NCBI RefSeq assembly: GCF_000799735.1
Contig: NZ_JUHH01000001.1
Location: 1,426,001-1,490,000, forward strand
Reading direction: 5' to 3'
Length of the DNA: 64,000 bases
Source: Methylotenera sp. G11
GTDB taxonomy: Bacteria; Pseudomonadota; Gammaproteobacteria; Burkholderiales; Methylophilaceae
Shown piece after piece: positions 10,810 through 19,874 of this stretch (positions within the stretch are counted from its first letter, which is position 1; each line of letters begins with the position of its first letter). Position numbers and translations under genes: made by a program. The notes under the pieces are model-generated. The model had not been told where the DNA came from, did not search any database, and saw nothing but the letters and a program-made list of their open reading frames with translations.

Positions 10810-13596
10810 CTATACTTCCTGTTTTGCCACCAGCAGACTGACCACGCGCTCCATACGCATGAAACGTGACCCTTTTACCAGTACCGTGCTGTTCTTATCC
10901 AGTTGCGGCAGCACTGCTGCGGCAACCGCTTCCGGTGAGTCAAAGTGCCGGGCACCCGCGCCGAATGCCTTCACCATCTCCTTGCTTGACTGCCCCAGGC
11001 AATACAATGCCGCCAGCCCGGCCGCTTTTGCATAAGCGCCGATTTCCGCATGCATTTTCTGCGCATCTGCGCCAAGCTCGCCCATGTCGCCCAGTACCAG
11101 CAGCTTTTCGCCGGCCTGCTTCGCCAGCACATCGATCGCGGCTTTCATCGAATCCGGGTTCGCGTTATACGTGTCATCAATCAGGACGGCGCCATTGACC
11201 GCAACCTTGCGCTCAAGCCGGCCATAAACGCCGCCAAAGCTTTGCAGGCCTTTTGCAATATCGGCATTGCCGATGCCCAGTGCGTATGCGGTGGCGCTCG
11301 CAGCCAGGGCATTGCTGATGTTATGCACGCCTTCCACTTTCAGTTCAAAACTGACTTGCCCGTTCGGCGTCGTCAGGGTGACCCGGCTTACACCCGCCTG
11401 TTCCTGATAAACAGCCATTACATCGGCCTGCTGTTTCAAACCAAATGTCACGACTTTCCTGCCTGTATTCAGGGTTTGCCAGTACGCAGCAAAATCGTTG
11501 TCTGCGTTGATCACGGCGATACCGCCGGCTTGCAGGCCGGCGAATATCTCACCCTTGGCACGCGCGATATTTTCACGCGAGCCCAGCTCACCGATATGCG
11601 CTGTGTTTGCGTTGTTAATCACCGCCACATTCGGCCTGGCGATGTGCGTCAGGTAATCGATCTCGCCCAGGTGGTTCATGCCCATTTCTGCTACCACATA
11701 TTGATGGTGCAGCTTGATCTTGAGCAGCGTCAGCGGCAGGCCAATGTCATTATTCAGGTTGCCGTAGGTGGCATGCACTTTGTCCGCATCACCGGTTGCC
11801 GCCGCCAGGATAGCCGTGAGCATTTCCTTGGTTGTGGTTTTGCCGTTGCTGCCGGTAATACCGATGACCGGCGCACTGAACTTGCCGCGCCAGTATTTTG
11901 CAAGCTCGCCCAGTGCCAGGCGCGTGTCTTTCACCAGCAGCGCAGGCCGGGCGGCGGTTGCCGCATCCGATACCATCACGGCTGCGGCGCCTTTATTGAT
12001 GGCTTCGGCAGCAAATGCATTGCCGTCAAAGTGTTCGCCTTTAAGCGCAACGAATAACTGCCCCGCTTCAATACTGCGGCTATCACTGCCTACGCGCTCA
12101 AACGCTACATCAGCGCCCAGCAGCTTCGCATCCAGCACATCTGCGGCCTCGGCCAATTGCATCATCGTATTCGCCTTATATTCATGCAGCGCCGCCAGTG
12201 CCTCAGCGGCGTCGCTGAATGGCGTTTTCACGCCTGCAATTTCCTGATAGTCTTCATGCCCTTTGCCAGCCACCAGCACAATGTCGCCGCCGCGTGCCGA
12301 TTGCACCGCCTGCCTGATTGCTGCTGCACGGTCCGGCTCGGCCAGGTATGGTTTAGCGATTCCGCCTACTACTTGCGCAATGATGGCGGCAGGATCTTCG
12401 CTGCGCGGGTTATCTGAAGTCACGATCACACTATCTGCCAGACGTGCGGCCACAGCACCCATTAACGGGCGCTTGCCGGGATCGCGGTCACCGCCGCAGC
12501 CGAATACGCAGATCAGCTGACCTGTTGTTTGCTCGCGCAGGGTAGACAGCACTTTTTCCAGCGCATCCGGCGTATGTGCATAATCCACAACCACCAACGG
12601 CTTGTCACTACCGCCAAATTGCTGCATGCGCCCCGGTACCGGTCTGATTTTTGCAATGGCGGCTACCGCCGCCTGCAAATCGACTTTCAATGCCAGCAAG
12701 GCAGCCAGCACCGCCAATACGTTATAGGCATTAAAACGACCAAGCACCGCTGCATTGACCAGCGCATCACCCTGCGGCGTAATGACCTGCATGCTCAAGC
12801 CATGCTGATGCAGTTGCAGGCTGGTTGCACGCACATCGCCTTCAGTGATGCCGTAAGTGAGCAGCGGCTTCGCCTGCGCATTCAGCTTGCCGGCAATGCG
12901 CCGGCCAAAAGCGTCATCCGCATTGATGACGGACATGCGCAAACCCGGCCAAGTGAACAGAAGCTCTTTGGCCGCCGCATATTCTTCCATGGTTTCATGG
13001 TAGTCCAGGTGATCACGGCTCAGGTTGGTCAGCACCGCTACATCGAACTCCACGCTATTGACCCTGCCCTGATGCAGGCCATGCGATGACACCTCCATCG
13101 CCACCGCGCTGGCACCCTGCGCAGCAAAATCCGCCAGCATGCCTTGCAGCAGAATCGCATCCGGCGTAGTGTTGCTGGCTGCATGCTGTGCATCCACAAA
13201 ACCGTTGCCTATGGTGCCGATCACGGCTGTTTTCTGGCCGAGCGCCGTCAAAGCCTGTGCAATCCACTGGCTAACCGAAGTCTTGCCGTTAGTCCCGGTC
13301 ACGCCGACCATGCTCAGTTTCCGTGATGGATGCCCGTAGTATTCGGCGGCGATCTCACCCACCTGCTCTTTCAGGCCCGGCACGCCTGCGTTTGCAATGT
13401 TCCAAGCCGGATTCCATGCAAAACCGCTGCTTTCCCAGGCAATTGCGGCAGCCCCAGCCTGAATGGCCTGTGCAATATAATTGCGGCCATCGCTATGCAC
13501 GCCGGGATAAGCCAGGAACAACGCCCCAGGCTGCACCTTGCGGCTGTCTGCTGTAATGGCGCTGAATTCCAGGTTCAATGTCGAGAGTACGGTCAT
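10810..13596 (-). CDS. murE-murF: Bifunctional MurE-MurF fusion (UDP-MurNAc-tripeptide synthetase / D-Ala-D-Ala adding enzyme)
   Basis: A 928-aa single frame joins two Mur ligases. The N-terminal half (about 1-474) is MurE: P-loop [10 protein letters not shown] at about 98-107, [10 protein letters not shown], and DNPR at 395-398, the motif associated with meso-diaminopimelate as substrate. The C-terminal half (about 478-928) is MurF: P-loop [10 protein letters not shown] at about 579-588, [10 protein letters not shown], and [11 protein letters not shown]. The linker is only a few residues. The junction keeps an in-frame ATG ATG (12,165) preceded by AAGGCG, which looks like an old MurF start site and might still allow separate MurF translation. 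Fused MurE-MurF is known in some Betaproteobacteria such as Bordetella. The start overlaps ftsI by 4 bp. Confidence 0.96.
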   Translation of the reverse strand: MTVLSTLNLEFSAITADSRKVQPGALFLAYPGVHSDGRNYIAQAIQAGAAAIAWESSGFAWNPAWNIANAGVPGLKEQVGEIAAEYYGHPSRKLSMVGVTGTNGKTSVSQWIAQALTALGQKTAVIGTIGNGFVDAQHAASNTTPDAILLQGMLADFAAQGASAVAMEVSSHGLHQGRVNSVEFDVAVLTNLSRDHLDYHETMEEYAAAKELLFTWPGLRMSVINADDAFGRRIAGKLNAQAKPLLTYGITEGDVRATSLQLHQHGLSMQVITPQGDALVNAAVLGRFNAYNVLAVLAALLALKVDLQAAVAAIAKIRPVPGRMQQFGGSDKPLVVVDYAHTPDALEKVLSTLREQTTGQLICVFGCGGDRDPGKRPLMGAVAARLADSVIVTSDNPRSEDPAAIIAQVVGGIAKPYLAEPDRAAAIRQAVQSARGGDIVLVAGKGHEDYQEIAGVKTPFSDAAEALAALHEYKANTMMQLAEAADVLDAKLLGADVAFERVGSDSRSIEAGQLFVALKGEHFDGNAFAAEAINKGAAAVMVSDAATAARPALLVKDTRLALGELAKYWRGKFSAPVIGITGSNGKTTTKEMLTAILAAATGDADKVHATYGNLNNDIGLPLTLLKIKLHHQYVVAEMGMNHLGEIDYLTHIARPNVAVINNANTAHIGELGSRENIARAKGEIFAGLQAGGIAVINADNDFAAYWQTLNTGRKVVTFGLKQQADVMAVYQEQAGVSRVTLTTPNGQVSFELKVEGVHNISNALAASATAYALGIGNADIAKGLQSFGGVYGRLERKVAVNGAVLIDDTYNANPDSMKAAIDVLAKQAGEKLLVLGDMGELGADAQKMHAEIGAYAKAAGLAALYCLGQSSKEMVKAFGAGARHFDSPEAVAAAVLPQLDKNSTVLVKGSRFMRMERVVSLLVAKQEV

Positions 13597-15317
13597 ATAC
13601 TCTCCTGCACTTCCGCAACATCGCCCTGAATCACGACATTGTCATTAGGCGCATCCTGCGGGATCGCCAGCATGCGCAGCGCATCCGCCATCACGGCACT
13701 GAATACAGGCGCAGCCACCGTGCCGCCGTAGTATTCGCCGCTGCTTGGATCATCAATCATCACCGCCATGATCAGGCGCGGATTCGACGCTGGCGCCATA
13801 CCGACAAAAGAGCCCACATACTTGCTTTTTTCATAGCCATGGTCACCGAGTTTGTGCGTGGTGCCGGTCTTGCCGGCCACCCTGTAGCCCGCCACCTGCG
13901 CTTTAAGTGCGGTACCGCCCGGCAGCACCACCATTTCCAGCATGTCTTTCACATAATGCGCGGTACTGGCCGTAAACACTTGCGTGCCGACCGGAGCTTC
14001 CTTCAGCTTGAGCAGCGACACCGGCTTCAACTCGCCATCATTCGCAAACACGGTATATGACCGCGCCAGCTGCAATAGCGTTACGCTGATGCCATGGCCG
14101 TAAGACATGGTCGCCTGCTCAATCGGACGCCAGGTCTTATAATCGCGCAGCCTGCCGGCGGCTTCACCGGGAAAGCCGATGCGGGTTTTTGCACCGAAGC
14201 CGATCATGTTGAATACGCCCCACATATACTGGCGATCAAGCGAAAGCGCCATTTTTGCCGCACCCACATTCGAAGATTTCTGTATCACTTCTGCCACAGT
14301 CAGCACGCCATGCGGATGTGCATCGTGAATGGTGGCCGGGCCTATGCTCATATAGCCGGGCGCAGTCTGTATCTTGGTGTCCGGCTGGTATTTACCGGAT
14401 TCCAGCGCTGCAGCTGCCGTGACCGTTTTCATGGTCGAACCTGGTTCAAACACATCGGTAATGGCGCGGTTGCGCGACTTACCCTGGATATTGACCGGAT
14501 TGTTCGGGTTGTAAGTCGGCACATTTGCCATTGCCAGCACTTCACCGGTCTTAGCATCCAGCACAATGGCCGCGCCGGCTTTTGCCTTATATTTATCCAC
14601 GGCCTTGGCCAACTCGCGATGCGCCAGATACTGGATCCTGCGGTCGATCGAAAGCACCACGTCATGACCATCCTGCGGAACCTTGACTGCTTCCAGGTCT
14701 TCGATAATGTGACCGGCCCTGTCTTTGATCACTTTACGGCTACCGCTCTTGCCGGAAAGCGTTTTGTTCATGGTGAGCTCAAAACCTTCCTGACCCTGGT
14801 CATCAATACCGGTAAAGCCCACAAGGTGAGCGGTCACTTCGCCGGCTGGATAATAGCGCTTGTATTCACGCTGCAGGTAAATCCCGGGGACGCCGAGCTT
14901 CATGACTTCAGCAGCCAGCTCAGGCGATACGCGGCGTTTCAGGTAAACGAATTCACGCTCGCTGTTTGCGAGCTTCTTGCTCACCACATCGACTTTCAAG
15001 CCCAGCAAACCGGCAATTTTTTTGGCCTGGTTATCGTCGATCTTTACATCCGAAGGGTTCGCCCATACCGACTCCACCGGCGAACTGATCGCCAGCAGCT
15101 CACCGTATCTGTCCGTGATCTTTCCGCGCTGCGAAGGCAGTACCAGGGTGCGGTTGTAGCGCGCATCGCCTTTTTCCTGCAGGAAACGCTTATGAAAGCT
15201 CTGCAGGTACAGGCTGCGGCCCAGCAGCGCAACAAAACCCAGCAGCACCATCACCAGCAACAGGCGACGGCGCCATGCCGGGAACTTCACAATCACGAGA
15301 GGCATCGGGATCGCCAT
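13593..15317 (-). CDS. ftsI: Septal peptidoglycan transpeptidase FtsI (PBP3)
   Basis: Class B penicillin-binding protein that crosslinks septal peptidoglycan in the periplasm, anchored by one N-terminal helix (about residues 17-36). The 574-aa product contains a pedestal domain (about 60-220) and a transpeptidase domain with the three active-site motifs: STMK at 294-297, SSN at 348-350 and KTGT at 483-486. The stop overlaps the murE start; the start follows ftsL after 2 bp. A second ATG four codons in is an alternative start. Confidence 0.97.
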   Translation of the reverse strand: MAIPMPLVIVKFPAWRRRLLLVMVLLGFVALLGRSLYLQSFHKRFLQEKGDARYNRTLVLPSQRGKITDRYGELLAISSPVESVWANPSDVKIDDNQAKKIAGLLGLKVDVVSKKLANSEREFVYLKRRVSPELAAEVMKLGVPGIYLQREYKRYYPAGEVTAHLVGFTGIDDQGQEGFELTMNKTLSGKSGSRKVIKDRAGHIIEDLEAVKVPQDGHDVVLSIDRRIQYLAHRELAKAVDKYKAKAGAAIVLDAKTGEVLAMANVPTYNPNNPVNIQGKSRNRAITDVFEPGSTMKTVTAAAALESGKYQPDTKIQTAPGYMSIGPATIHDAHPHGVLTVAEVIQKSSNVGAAKMALSLDRQYMWGVFNMIGFGAKTRIGFPGEAAGRLRDYKTWRPIEQATMSYGHGISVTLLQLARSYTVFANDGELKPVSLLKLKEAPVGTQVFTASTAHYVKDMLEMVVLPGGTALKAQVAGYRVAGKTGTTHKLGDHGYEKSKYVGSFVGMAPASNPRLIMAVMIDDPSSGEYYGGTVAAPVFSAVMADALRMLAIPQDAPNDNVVIQGDVAEVQESI

Positions 15318-15319
15318 GG

Positions 15320-15664
15320 CTACCTGACCTCGCTCTCGTTTTTGTCCTGCGCAGGCTTAACTTGCGCAGGTGCCGCTTGCACCGGCTGCTGCGCAGCGTT
15401 TTTAGCCAAGTTGACAATCTGGATCCTCTTGGCATCAGGCACCTGCATCTGCAATTGCTGTGCGGCAATCTGCTCAATGCGCGAATGCATTGCCCACGTG
15501 CTCTGCTCCAGCTGCCACTGGCCGTATTCCTGGTTATATTGCGTCTCTGCCTGGCTCAACTGGTCAAGCTCTATATAAAGCTTGCGTGCCTTATGCTGCG
15601 CATTCACCAGCCCCAGTGCCGAGAACATCAGTGCAAAAAACAAAACGAGATTGAGGCGAGTCAT
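15320..15664 (-). CDS. ftsL: Cell division protein FtsL
   Basis: Small bitopic divisome protein that works with FtsB and FtsQ to activate FtsWI. The 114-aa product has one N-terminal transmembrane helix (about residues 4-22), then a periplasmic coiled-coil region rich in Gln, Glu and Leu (about 25-75). The Gln/Ala-rich C-terminus is not conserved. Identification rests on size, topology and place between rsmH and ftsI; the start overlaps the rsmH stop by 4 bp. Confidence 0.92.
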   Translation of the reverse strand: MTRLNLVLFFALMFSALGLVNAQHKARKLYIELDQLSQAETQYNQEYGQWQLEQSTWAMHSRIEQIAAQQLQMQVPDAKRIQIVNLAKNAAQQPVQAAPAQVKPAQDKNESEVR

Positions 15665-16740
15665 GCGACCGACGTCCTCTCTGCCACACGCAGCACGGCA
15701 CTGCGCGAACGCGGATTGAGCTTCACTTCCTTTGCGCCCGGCTTCACAGCCTTGCCAACACTGATTAATCTTGGCTGAGGCAGATCAGCAGCACGCACCG
15801 GAAAATTGGATGGCAGGTCATCGCGGTTTTCCTGATCGCGGATATACTGCTTCACGATACGGTCTTCAAGCGAATGAAAACTGATGACCGCCAGCCTGCC
15901 TTGCGGTTTAAGCAAGGCAAGGCACTGCGGCAAGGTTAACGATAGTTCCTCAAGCTCCTGATTGACGAAAATCCGTAAAGCCTGAAATGTGCGCGTGGCT
16001 GGGTTTTGCCCTGGCTCAAACCGCGTGACTGTGTTTGCCACGACCTGGGCAAGCTGCCCGGTAGTGGTGATGGCGCGCCCGTCATCGCGCTCCTTAACAA
16101 TCGCCCTTGCAATCGACTTAGCAAACCGTTCTTCACCATAATTTTTTATAACCTCCGCTAACTGCTGCTCTGTTGTACTGCCAAGAAAATCTGCCGCTGT
16201 CTGCCCACTGCTTTGATCCATGCGCATATCCAACGGCGCATCGTACCTGAAACTGAAACCGCGCTCTGCATCGTCGATTTGCGGCGATGAAATGCCCAAG
16301 TCCAGCAAAATGCCGTCTACCGCCGTTACGCCGATATCAGCCAGCCTGGCCTGCATGGAGGCAAAGTGGCTATGCATGATGCTGAACCGGGGGTCGCTGA
16401 TAGCCTTGCCGGACTCGATCGCTGCCAGGTCACGGTCAAAAGCGATCAGACGCCCGTGCGGCCCCAATTGCGACAGGATTTTTCTGGAATGGCCGCCACG
16501 GCCGAATGTACCGTCAATATAAGTACCGTTTGATTTTACTGACAAGGCGTGAACAGCCTCATCCAGCAACACTGTGATGTGCGGGCTTGCTGATTCTGAA
16601 TCTAATTTTGAACTTGATGCTGACACTTCTAAGGGATACTTTTCTAATTCACTTGCGCCTTCCAAACCCGCTGTTTTGGAAGGTGCTTTTTTTGAAGACA
16701 ATAATGCTTTGGTGGGCGCGCTTTTCACGCCCTTAGTCAC
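15661..16740 (-). CDS. rsmH: 16S rRNA (cytosine1402-N4)-methyltransferase RsmH with N-terminal extension
   Basis: SAM-dependent methyltransferase for C1402 in the ribosomal decoding centre. The catalytic part begins at about residue 53 ([13 protein letters not shown]) and contains [12 protein letters not shown] (SAM loop), [11 protein letters not shown], and [12 protein letters not shown]. The protein is 359 aa against roughly 310 for the family, because of about 52 extra N-terminal residues rich in Ser, Lys and Glu. The first ATG overlaps the mraZ stop (ATGA), and I see no ATG nearer the core, so the extension is probably translated. RsmI, which methylates the same nucleotide, is encoded at 19.9-20.7 kb. 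Confidence 0.95.
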   Translation of the reverse strand: MTKGVKSAPTKALLSSKKAPSKTAGLEGASELEKYPLEVSASSSKLDSESASPHITVLLDEAVHALSVKSNGTYIDGTFGRGGHSRKILSQLGPHGRLIAFDRDLAAIESGKAISDPRFSIMHSHFASMQARLADIGVTAVDGILLDLGISSPQIDDAERGFSFRYDAPLDMRMDQSSGQTAADFLGSTTEQQLAEVIKNYGEERFAKSIARAIVKERDDGRAITTTGQLAQVVANTVTRFEPGQNPATRTFQALRIFVNQELEELSLTLPQCLALLKPQGRLAVISFHSLEDRIVKQYIRDQENRDDLPSNFPVRAADLPQPRLISVGKAVKPGAKEVKLNPRSRSAVLRVAERTSVA

Positions 16741-17183
16741 AGCGAAAATCCCTCTAATTCCGCAGGCATGGTAAAACCATCACCCTGCATTACCTGTTCA
16801 AGCTGGCCACGCCAGGCTTCCATACTCCACAATTCAAAGTGGCTGCCCTGGCCTACCAGCATAATTTCCTTACCCAAGCCGGCAAAGTCGCGCAGCGCAG
16901 GAGAAACCAGCACGCGGCCAGCACTATCCATCGTTACGTCTTCTGCAAAACCCACCAGCAAACGCTGCAAGGCACTGGAGTTCCTGTCAAACGAAGACAG
17001 CGCCATCAGCTTAGCCTGGATCGGCTCCCACGCAGGCTGCGGATACAGCAGCAAACAGCGGTGCGGATGCGCGGTCAGCACCAAGTTTCCGGCGCACTCA
17101 AGCTGCAACGCATCCCTGTGCTTTGTAGGCACAGCGAGTCTGCTCTTAGCATCCAAACTTAATGATGTCGCCCCGCGAAACAT
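16737..17183 (-). CDS. mraZ: Transcriptional regulator MraZ
   Basis: First gene of the dcw cluster. MraZ is a ring-forming DNA-binding protein with two AbrB-like halves that represses its own operon in E. coli. The 148-aa product starts [19 protein letters not shown] and has the two DxxxR-type motifs ([10 protein letters not shown] near residues 10-19 and [11 protein letters not shown] near 85-95). A fitting operator of TGGG repeats lies 68-91 bp upstream of its start. Confidence 0.96.
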   Translation of the reverse strand: MFRGATSLSLDAKSRLAVPTKHRDALQLECAGNLVLTAHPHRCLLLYPQPAWEPIQAKLMALSSFDRNSSALQRLLVGFAEDVTMDSAGRVLVSPALRDFAGLGKEIMLVGQGSHFELWSMEAWRGQLEQVMQGDGFTMPAELEGFSL

Positions 17184-17250
17184 ACGTCAGTTATTTCCCT
17201 TTAAAATCCAGCCGCCAAACCCTGATTAACCGCCACCTAAAGGGAAAATA

Positions 17251-17274
17251 CCCACAAAAACCCACTTTTCCCCA
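17251..17274 (-). promoter_or_regulatory. MraZ operator: three TGGG direct repeats with 10-bp period
   Basis: On the minus strand TGGG occurs three times at exact 10-bp intervals (plus-strand CCCA at 17251, 17261 and 17271), separated by A/T-rich spacers. E. coli MraZ is known to bind TGGGN direct repeats with 5-base spacers. The array sits directly downstream of the predicted -10 box, at or just after the start of transcription, which suits repression of the dcw operon. Confidence 0.85.
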
Positions 17275-17283
17275 CTAATATGC

Positions 17284-17312
17284 ACTATAGATAAAAAAAA
17301 AGCGCAATGCAA
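17284..17312 (-). promoter_or_regulatory. Sigma-70-type promoter of the dcw cluster
   Basis: Minus-strand TTGCAT (17312-17307) and TATAGT (17289-17284) are separated by 17 bases. Transcription would begin near 17277, immediately before the TGGG repeats and about 95 bases upstream of the mraZ ATG. Confidence 0.7.
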
Positions 17313-17493
17313 GCCCTTTTTTTAGTATTTTTTCTTTATATGTCAATGACTTAGCGTACTTTTGTGCTAAATATAAAATCGTTATAAATTAATAACATAG
17401 CGAATTATGTGAATGTGGAATATTAGAATGTTTACAGAAGCATTTGAATTGCCGTTGCTACGGAAAATGGAAAGAGAAAATTAATACAATTTA

Positions 17494-17591
17494 ACGGGCA
17501 ACCCGTGATAACAGAAAGCCAGTTCATGGCTTGTCCGTGGAACACATCAACACAATAAGGAGCGTATTGATACAAAGCCCGTGAAGGGCTT
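17494..17591. repeat. Chain of short perfect hairpins downstream of rnpB
   Basis: Three short perfect inverted repeats follow each other: ACGGG/CCCGT (17494-17506, 3-base loop), AAGCCA/TGGCTT (17516-17532, 5-base loop) and AAGCCC/GGGCTT (17575-17591, 5-base loop). They lie beyond the 3' end of rnpB in its direction of transcription and may form processing or termination structures. None is followed by a clear T-run on the minus strand. Confidence 0.45.
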
Positions 17592-17626
17592 CCCCTATTT
17601 ACTAAGCCACTAAAGTGGCAAGTAAA
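17584..17626 (-). repeat. 43-bp repeat copy R3, just past the rnpB 3' end
   Basis: Related to R1 (17985-18027) with about eight mismatches over 43 bp and more distantly to R2. It contains the perfect palindrome GCCACTTTAGTGGC (17606-17619). The stem bases differ from R1 (GCCAGT/ACTGGC) at both arms together, so pairing is kept. Confidence 0.7.
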
Positions 17627-17935
17627 GAGTGAAGCTGGCCGATAAGCCGGGTTCTGTCGTGCATTGCTGCACGTGACAGTCATTCATCTAGGCGCATGAT
17701 TACTCATGCGCTCGAGCAACCTACCCGCTGGCAACGCGAGCCACGTCAATGCCAGCCTATTTGGTCTTGCTGCAGATGGAGGTTACCGCGTTTCACCGTA
17801 ACTTAATACGCTCGTCTCTGTGGCCCTATTCCTCGCCTTATACCTTGCGGCTTTCAGCGGACGGCCGTTAACCGTCATCCCGCTCTATGCAGCCCGGACT
17901 TTCCTCCCTCACCTAAAGGAGACCGCAATAACCGC

Positions 17936-17978
17936 AAGGGTCATCACCAATCAACTAAACCAGTAAACTGGTAAGTTA
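17936..17978 (-). repeat. 43-bp repeat copy R2 inside rnpB
   Basis: Diverged copy of the R1/R3 repeat with the perfect palindrome ACCAGTTTACTGGT (17959-17972). It lies between R1 and the GAGGAAAG core of RNase P RNA. The outer base pair is A-T here and G-C in R1, a compensated change. Confidence 0.6.
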
Positions 17979-17984
17979 ATTGCG

Positions 17985-18027
17985 AAGGTCTTCCCCAATT
18001 TGCTACGCCAGTAAACTGGCAAGCAAA
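17985..18027 (-). repeat. 43-bp repeat copy R1 inside rnpB
   Basis: Contains the perfect palindrome GCCAGTTTACTGGC (18007-18020) with flanking TTTGCTT and AGCAAA that extend the stem. It is offset by 49 bp from R2 and resembles R3 at the other end of the gene. Confidence 0.7.
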
Positions 18028-18090
18028 GCGTGACGGCGACTGTCTAGCCAGCTTCAAGTGTATTTTAACACGGCCAAGCAATTAGCCTAA

Positions 18091-18495
18091 TTAAGAGTTA
18101 ACCCAATTCTCCAATTGCAATGCGGGTACTTTTGCAAATTCTTTTAGATTATTAGTGACCAAAACAAGCCCTTCGCTTCTGGCATGCGCGGCAATATGTA
18201 AATCATTCACACCAATCGGCTCACCAACCTTCTCAAGGCTAGCACGTATCATGCCGTAGTGTTGAGCGGCTTTTGGCGTGTACGCCAGCACTTCCAACCG
18301 GCTACAGAAGTCTTCAACCACAGCCAGGTTTTCAGCCGGCTTAGCACTTTTTTCCGCCCCATGCAGCAACTCTGCCAAAGTAATGGTCGAAATTGCCATA
18401 TGCTGTGCATGTTGATTAAATGTTTGCAGCACTTCAATCGGGCGACGCTTTAATACATAGATGACGATATTAGTATCAAGCAAGTAACGCAGCAT
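18091..18495 (-). CDS. vapC: VapC-type PIN-domain toxin
   Basis: Putative RNase toxin of a type II toxin-antitoxin pair. The 134-aa PIN domain shows the acidic residues expected at the metal site: Asp in LLDTNIVIY (about residue 7), Glu in TITLAELLHGAEK (about 42) and Asp in IGVNDLHIAAHA (about 98); the fourth position is Asn in TNNLKEF, as in many active VapCs. The start ATG overlaps the vapB stop by one base (TAATG). Target RNA is unknown, though many VapCs cut initiator tRNA. Confidence 0.93.
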   Translation of the reverse strand: MLRYLLDTNIVIYVLKRRPIEVLQTFNQHAQHMAISTITLAELLHGAEKSAKPAENLAVVEDFCSRLEVLAYTPKAAQHYGMIRASLEKVGEPIGVNDLHIAAHARSEGLVLVTNNLKEFAKVPALQLENWVNS

Positions 18496-18728
18496 TACAG
18501 CGCTTCCCGATCAGCCTGAGTTTGCGACGCTCGCGTTTCAAGAAAGTCGTCCGTCACTGCTGTGCCATTTAAGAAAAAGCTATCCCAAACCTGCCCCACC
18601 GGAGAAATAATCCGCTCATTGCCGCGCGCACGCACATCAACACGCTTCACATCATTTGGTAAGCGCAACTCACTGGGCAAACGCACCGCCTGTGTACGAT
18701 TATTGATAAATACTGTAGTAATTGTCAT
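18495..18728 (-). CDS. vapB: VapB-type antitoxin
   Basis: Small 77-aa antitoxin with an N-terminal AbrB-like swapped-hairpin DNA-binding domain (TTVFINNRTQAVRLPSELRLP, about residues 3-24) of the VagC type and a C-terminal tail (about 45-77) that should wrap its toxin. It sits directly upstream of vapC in the same direction. It probably represses its own promoter through the palindrome just upstream. Confidence 0.92.
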   Translation of the reverse strand: MTITTVFINNRTQAVRLPSELRLPNDVKRVDVRARGNERIISPVGQVWDSFFLNGTAVTDDFLETRASQTQADREAL

Positions 18729-18739
18729 GCCTCACCTCA

Positions 18740-18791
18740 ATACAAAGTTTGTATATAGCTAAAGTATACCGCAAGGCAAAAACATCACGCA
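18740..18791 (-). promoter_or_regulatory. vapBC promoter and operator palindrome
   Basis: A perfect 15-bp palindrome, ATACAAAGTTTGTAT (18740-18754), lies 11 bp upstream of the vapB ATG. Behind it on the minus strand is TATACT (18768-18763), with TTGCGT 18 bases further upstream as a plausible -35. The palindrome would cover the first transcribed bases, the common layout for VapBC autorepression. Confidence 0.6.
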
Positions 18792-18821
18792 AGTCGCTGT
18801 AGAGCGACCTATTGAAAAAAT

Positions 18822-19856
18822 TTAACCTTCAAACTTCCAATGTACCATCTGATCTGCCCGTAACGGCACCAGTACATCTCCGTCATAAGGCAAACTCGCC
18901 GGCACTTTCCAGCTCTCTTTCACCAAAGTCACCTGCTCCGTATTACGCGGCAAGCCGTAAAAATCCGCCCCATTAAAGCTGGCGAAAGCTTCGAGCTTAT
19001 CCAGCGCATGCACGGAATCAAACGCCTCCGCATACAGCTCCATCGCCGTACGCGCCGTGTACATACCGGCACAGCCACAGGCCGCCTCTTTGGTATGTCT
19101 GGCATGCGGGGCGCTATCAGTGCCCAGGAAAAACTTGGCGCTGCCTGAAGTTGCCGCCTTCACCAGCGCCACACGGTGCGTTTCACGTTTCAGCACCGGC
19201 AGGCAATAATGGTGAGGCTGGATACCGCCCTTGAACATATCGTTACGGTTCATCAGCAGGTGATGCGCAGTGATCGTAGCCGCCACGCTGGCTGAAGCAA
19301 GTGCTACAAAATCCGCCGCATCCTTAGTGGTGATATGCTCGAACACGACTTTCAATGCCGGGTATCTTTTAAGTAGCGGAATCATGTGGCGTTCGATAAA
19401 TACCAGTTCACGGTCAAATACATCAATATCGCTATCCGTCACCTCAGCGTGCACCAGCAAGGGCAGTCCTGCTCTTTCCATGGCTTCAAGTGCTTTTGCA
19501 CATTTTTCCAGGCTGGTTACACCCGAATCCGAGTTAGTGGTCGCCCCTGCAGGATAAAGCTTGACGCCATGCACCAGGCCACTTGCCTTTGCCCTGACAA
19601 TCTCATCGGCTGTGGTGTTATCTGTCAGGTATATCGTCATCAGCGGTTCAAATTGCATGCCGACGGGCAATGCCTCCAGGATGCGCTCACGGTAAGCAAG
19701 CGCTAACTCCGTAGTGGTTACAGGCGGACGCAGGTTCGGCATCACGATCGCTCGTGCAAACTGCCTTGCGGTATCCGGCAGCACGGCCTTGAGCGCTGCA
19801 CCATCCCTTAAATGCAGATGCCAGTCATCGGGGCGGGTAATGGTAATTTTGTTCAT
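18822..19856 (-). CDS. pyrC: Dihydroorotase PyrC
   Basis: Zinc enzyme that closes carbamoyl-aspartate to dihydroorotate in pyrimidine synthesis. The 344-aa length and sequence match the class II (E. coli-type) enzyme. Metal ligands are visible: [10 protein letters not shown] at the N-terminus, the carbamylated Lys in [14 protein letters not shown], His in LLVHAEV and FEHITTKDA, and Asp in FLGTDSAPH. It lies 18 bp downstream of rsmI on the same strand and could be co-transcribed with it. Confidence 0.97.
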   Translation of the reverse strand: MNKITITRPDDWHLHLRDGAALKAVLPDTARQFARAIVMPNLRPPVTTTELALAYRERILEALPVGMQFEPLMTIYLTDNTTADEIVRAKASGLVHGVKLYPAGATTNSDSGVTSLEKCAKALEAMERAGLPLLVHAEVTDSDIDVFDRELVFIERHMIPLLKRYPALKVVFEHITTKDAADFVALASASVAATITAHHLLMNRNDMFKGGIQPHHYCLPVLKRETHRVALVKAATSGSAKFFLGTDSAPHARHTKEAACGCAGMYTARTAMELYAEAFDSVHALDKLEAFASFNGADFYGLPRNTEQVTLVKESWKVPASLPYDGDVLVPLRADQMVHWKFEG

Positions 19857-19874
19857 GATGTTTCAACTCGTTTT

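Larger units (their letters stand above)
17631..18055 (-). ncRNA. rnpB: RNase P RNA (type A) with repeat-expanded 5' domain
   Basis: Catalytic RNA of RNase P, which removes the 5' leaders of tRNA precursors. The minus strand begins GAAGCTGGCTAGACAGTCGCC and its 3' end carries ACCCGGCTTATCGGCCAGCTTC; the ends pair over 9 bases (P1: 18055-18047 with 17639-17631). The conserved core GAGGAAAGTCCGGGC is at 17906-17892, and the AGACCAAATAGG, GGTAGG and CCTAGATGAATGACTGTC elements follow in the expected order. The stretch between the GTCGCCG element and the GAGGAAAG core is about 125 bases, much longer than the compact P3 of E. coli or Neisseria, because it holds two hairpin repeats (R1, R2). Length is about 425 nt. 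Confidence 0.93.

Noticed and set aside
14094-15578. 494-codon plus-strand frame opposite ftsI/ftsL
   Set aside because: Antisense to FtsI with all active-site motifs intact; a shadow frame.
17432-17683. An 83-codon frame on the minus strand overlapping the rnpB 3' end
   Set aside because: It begins inside the conserved RNase P RNA 3' region and runs through the hairpin repeats; the translation has no recognised domain and no ribosome site. It is a by-product of structured RNA sequence.
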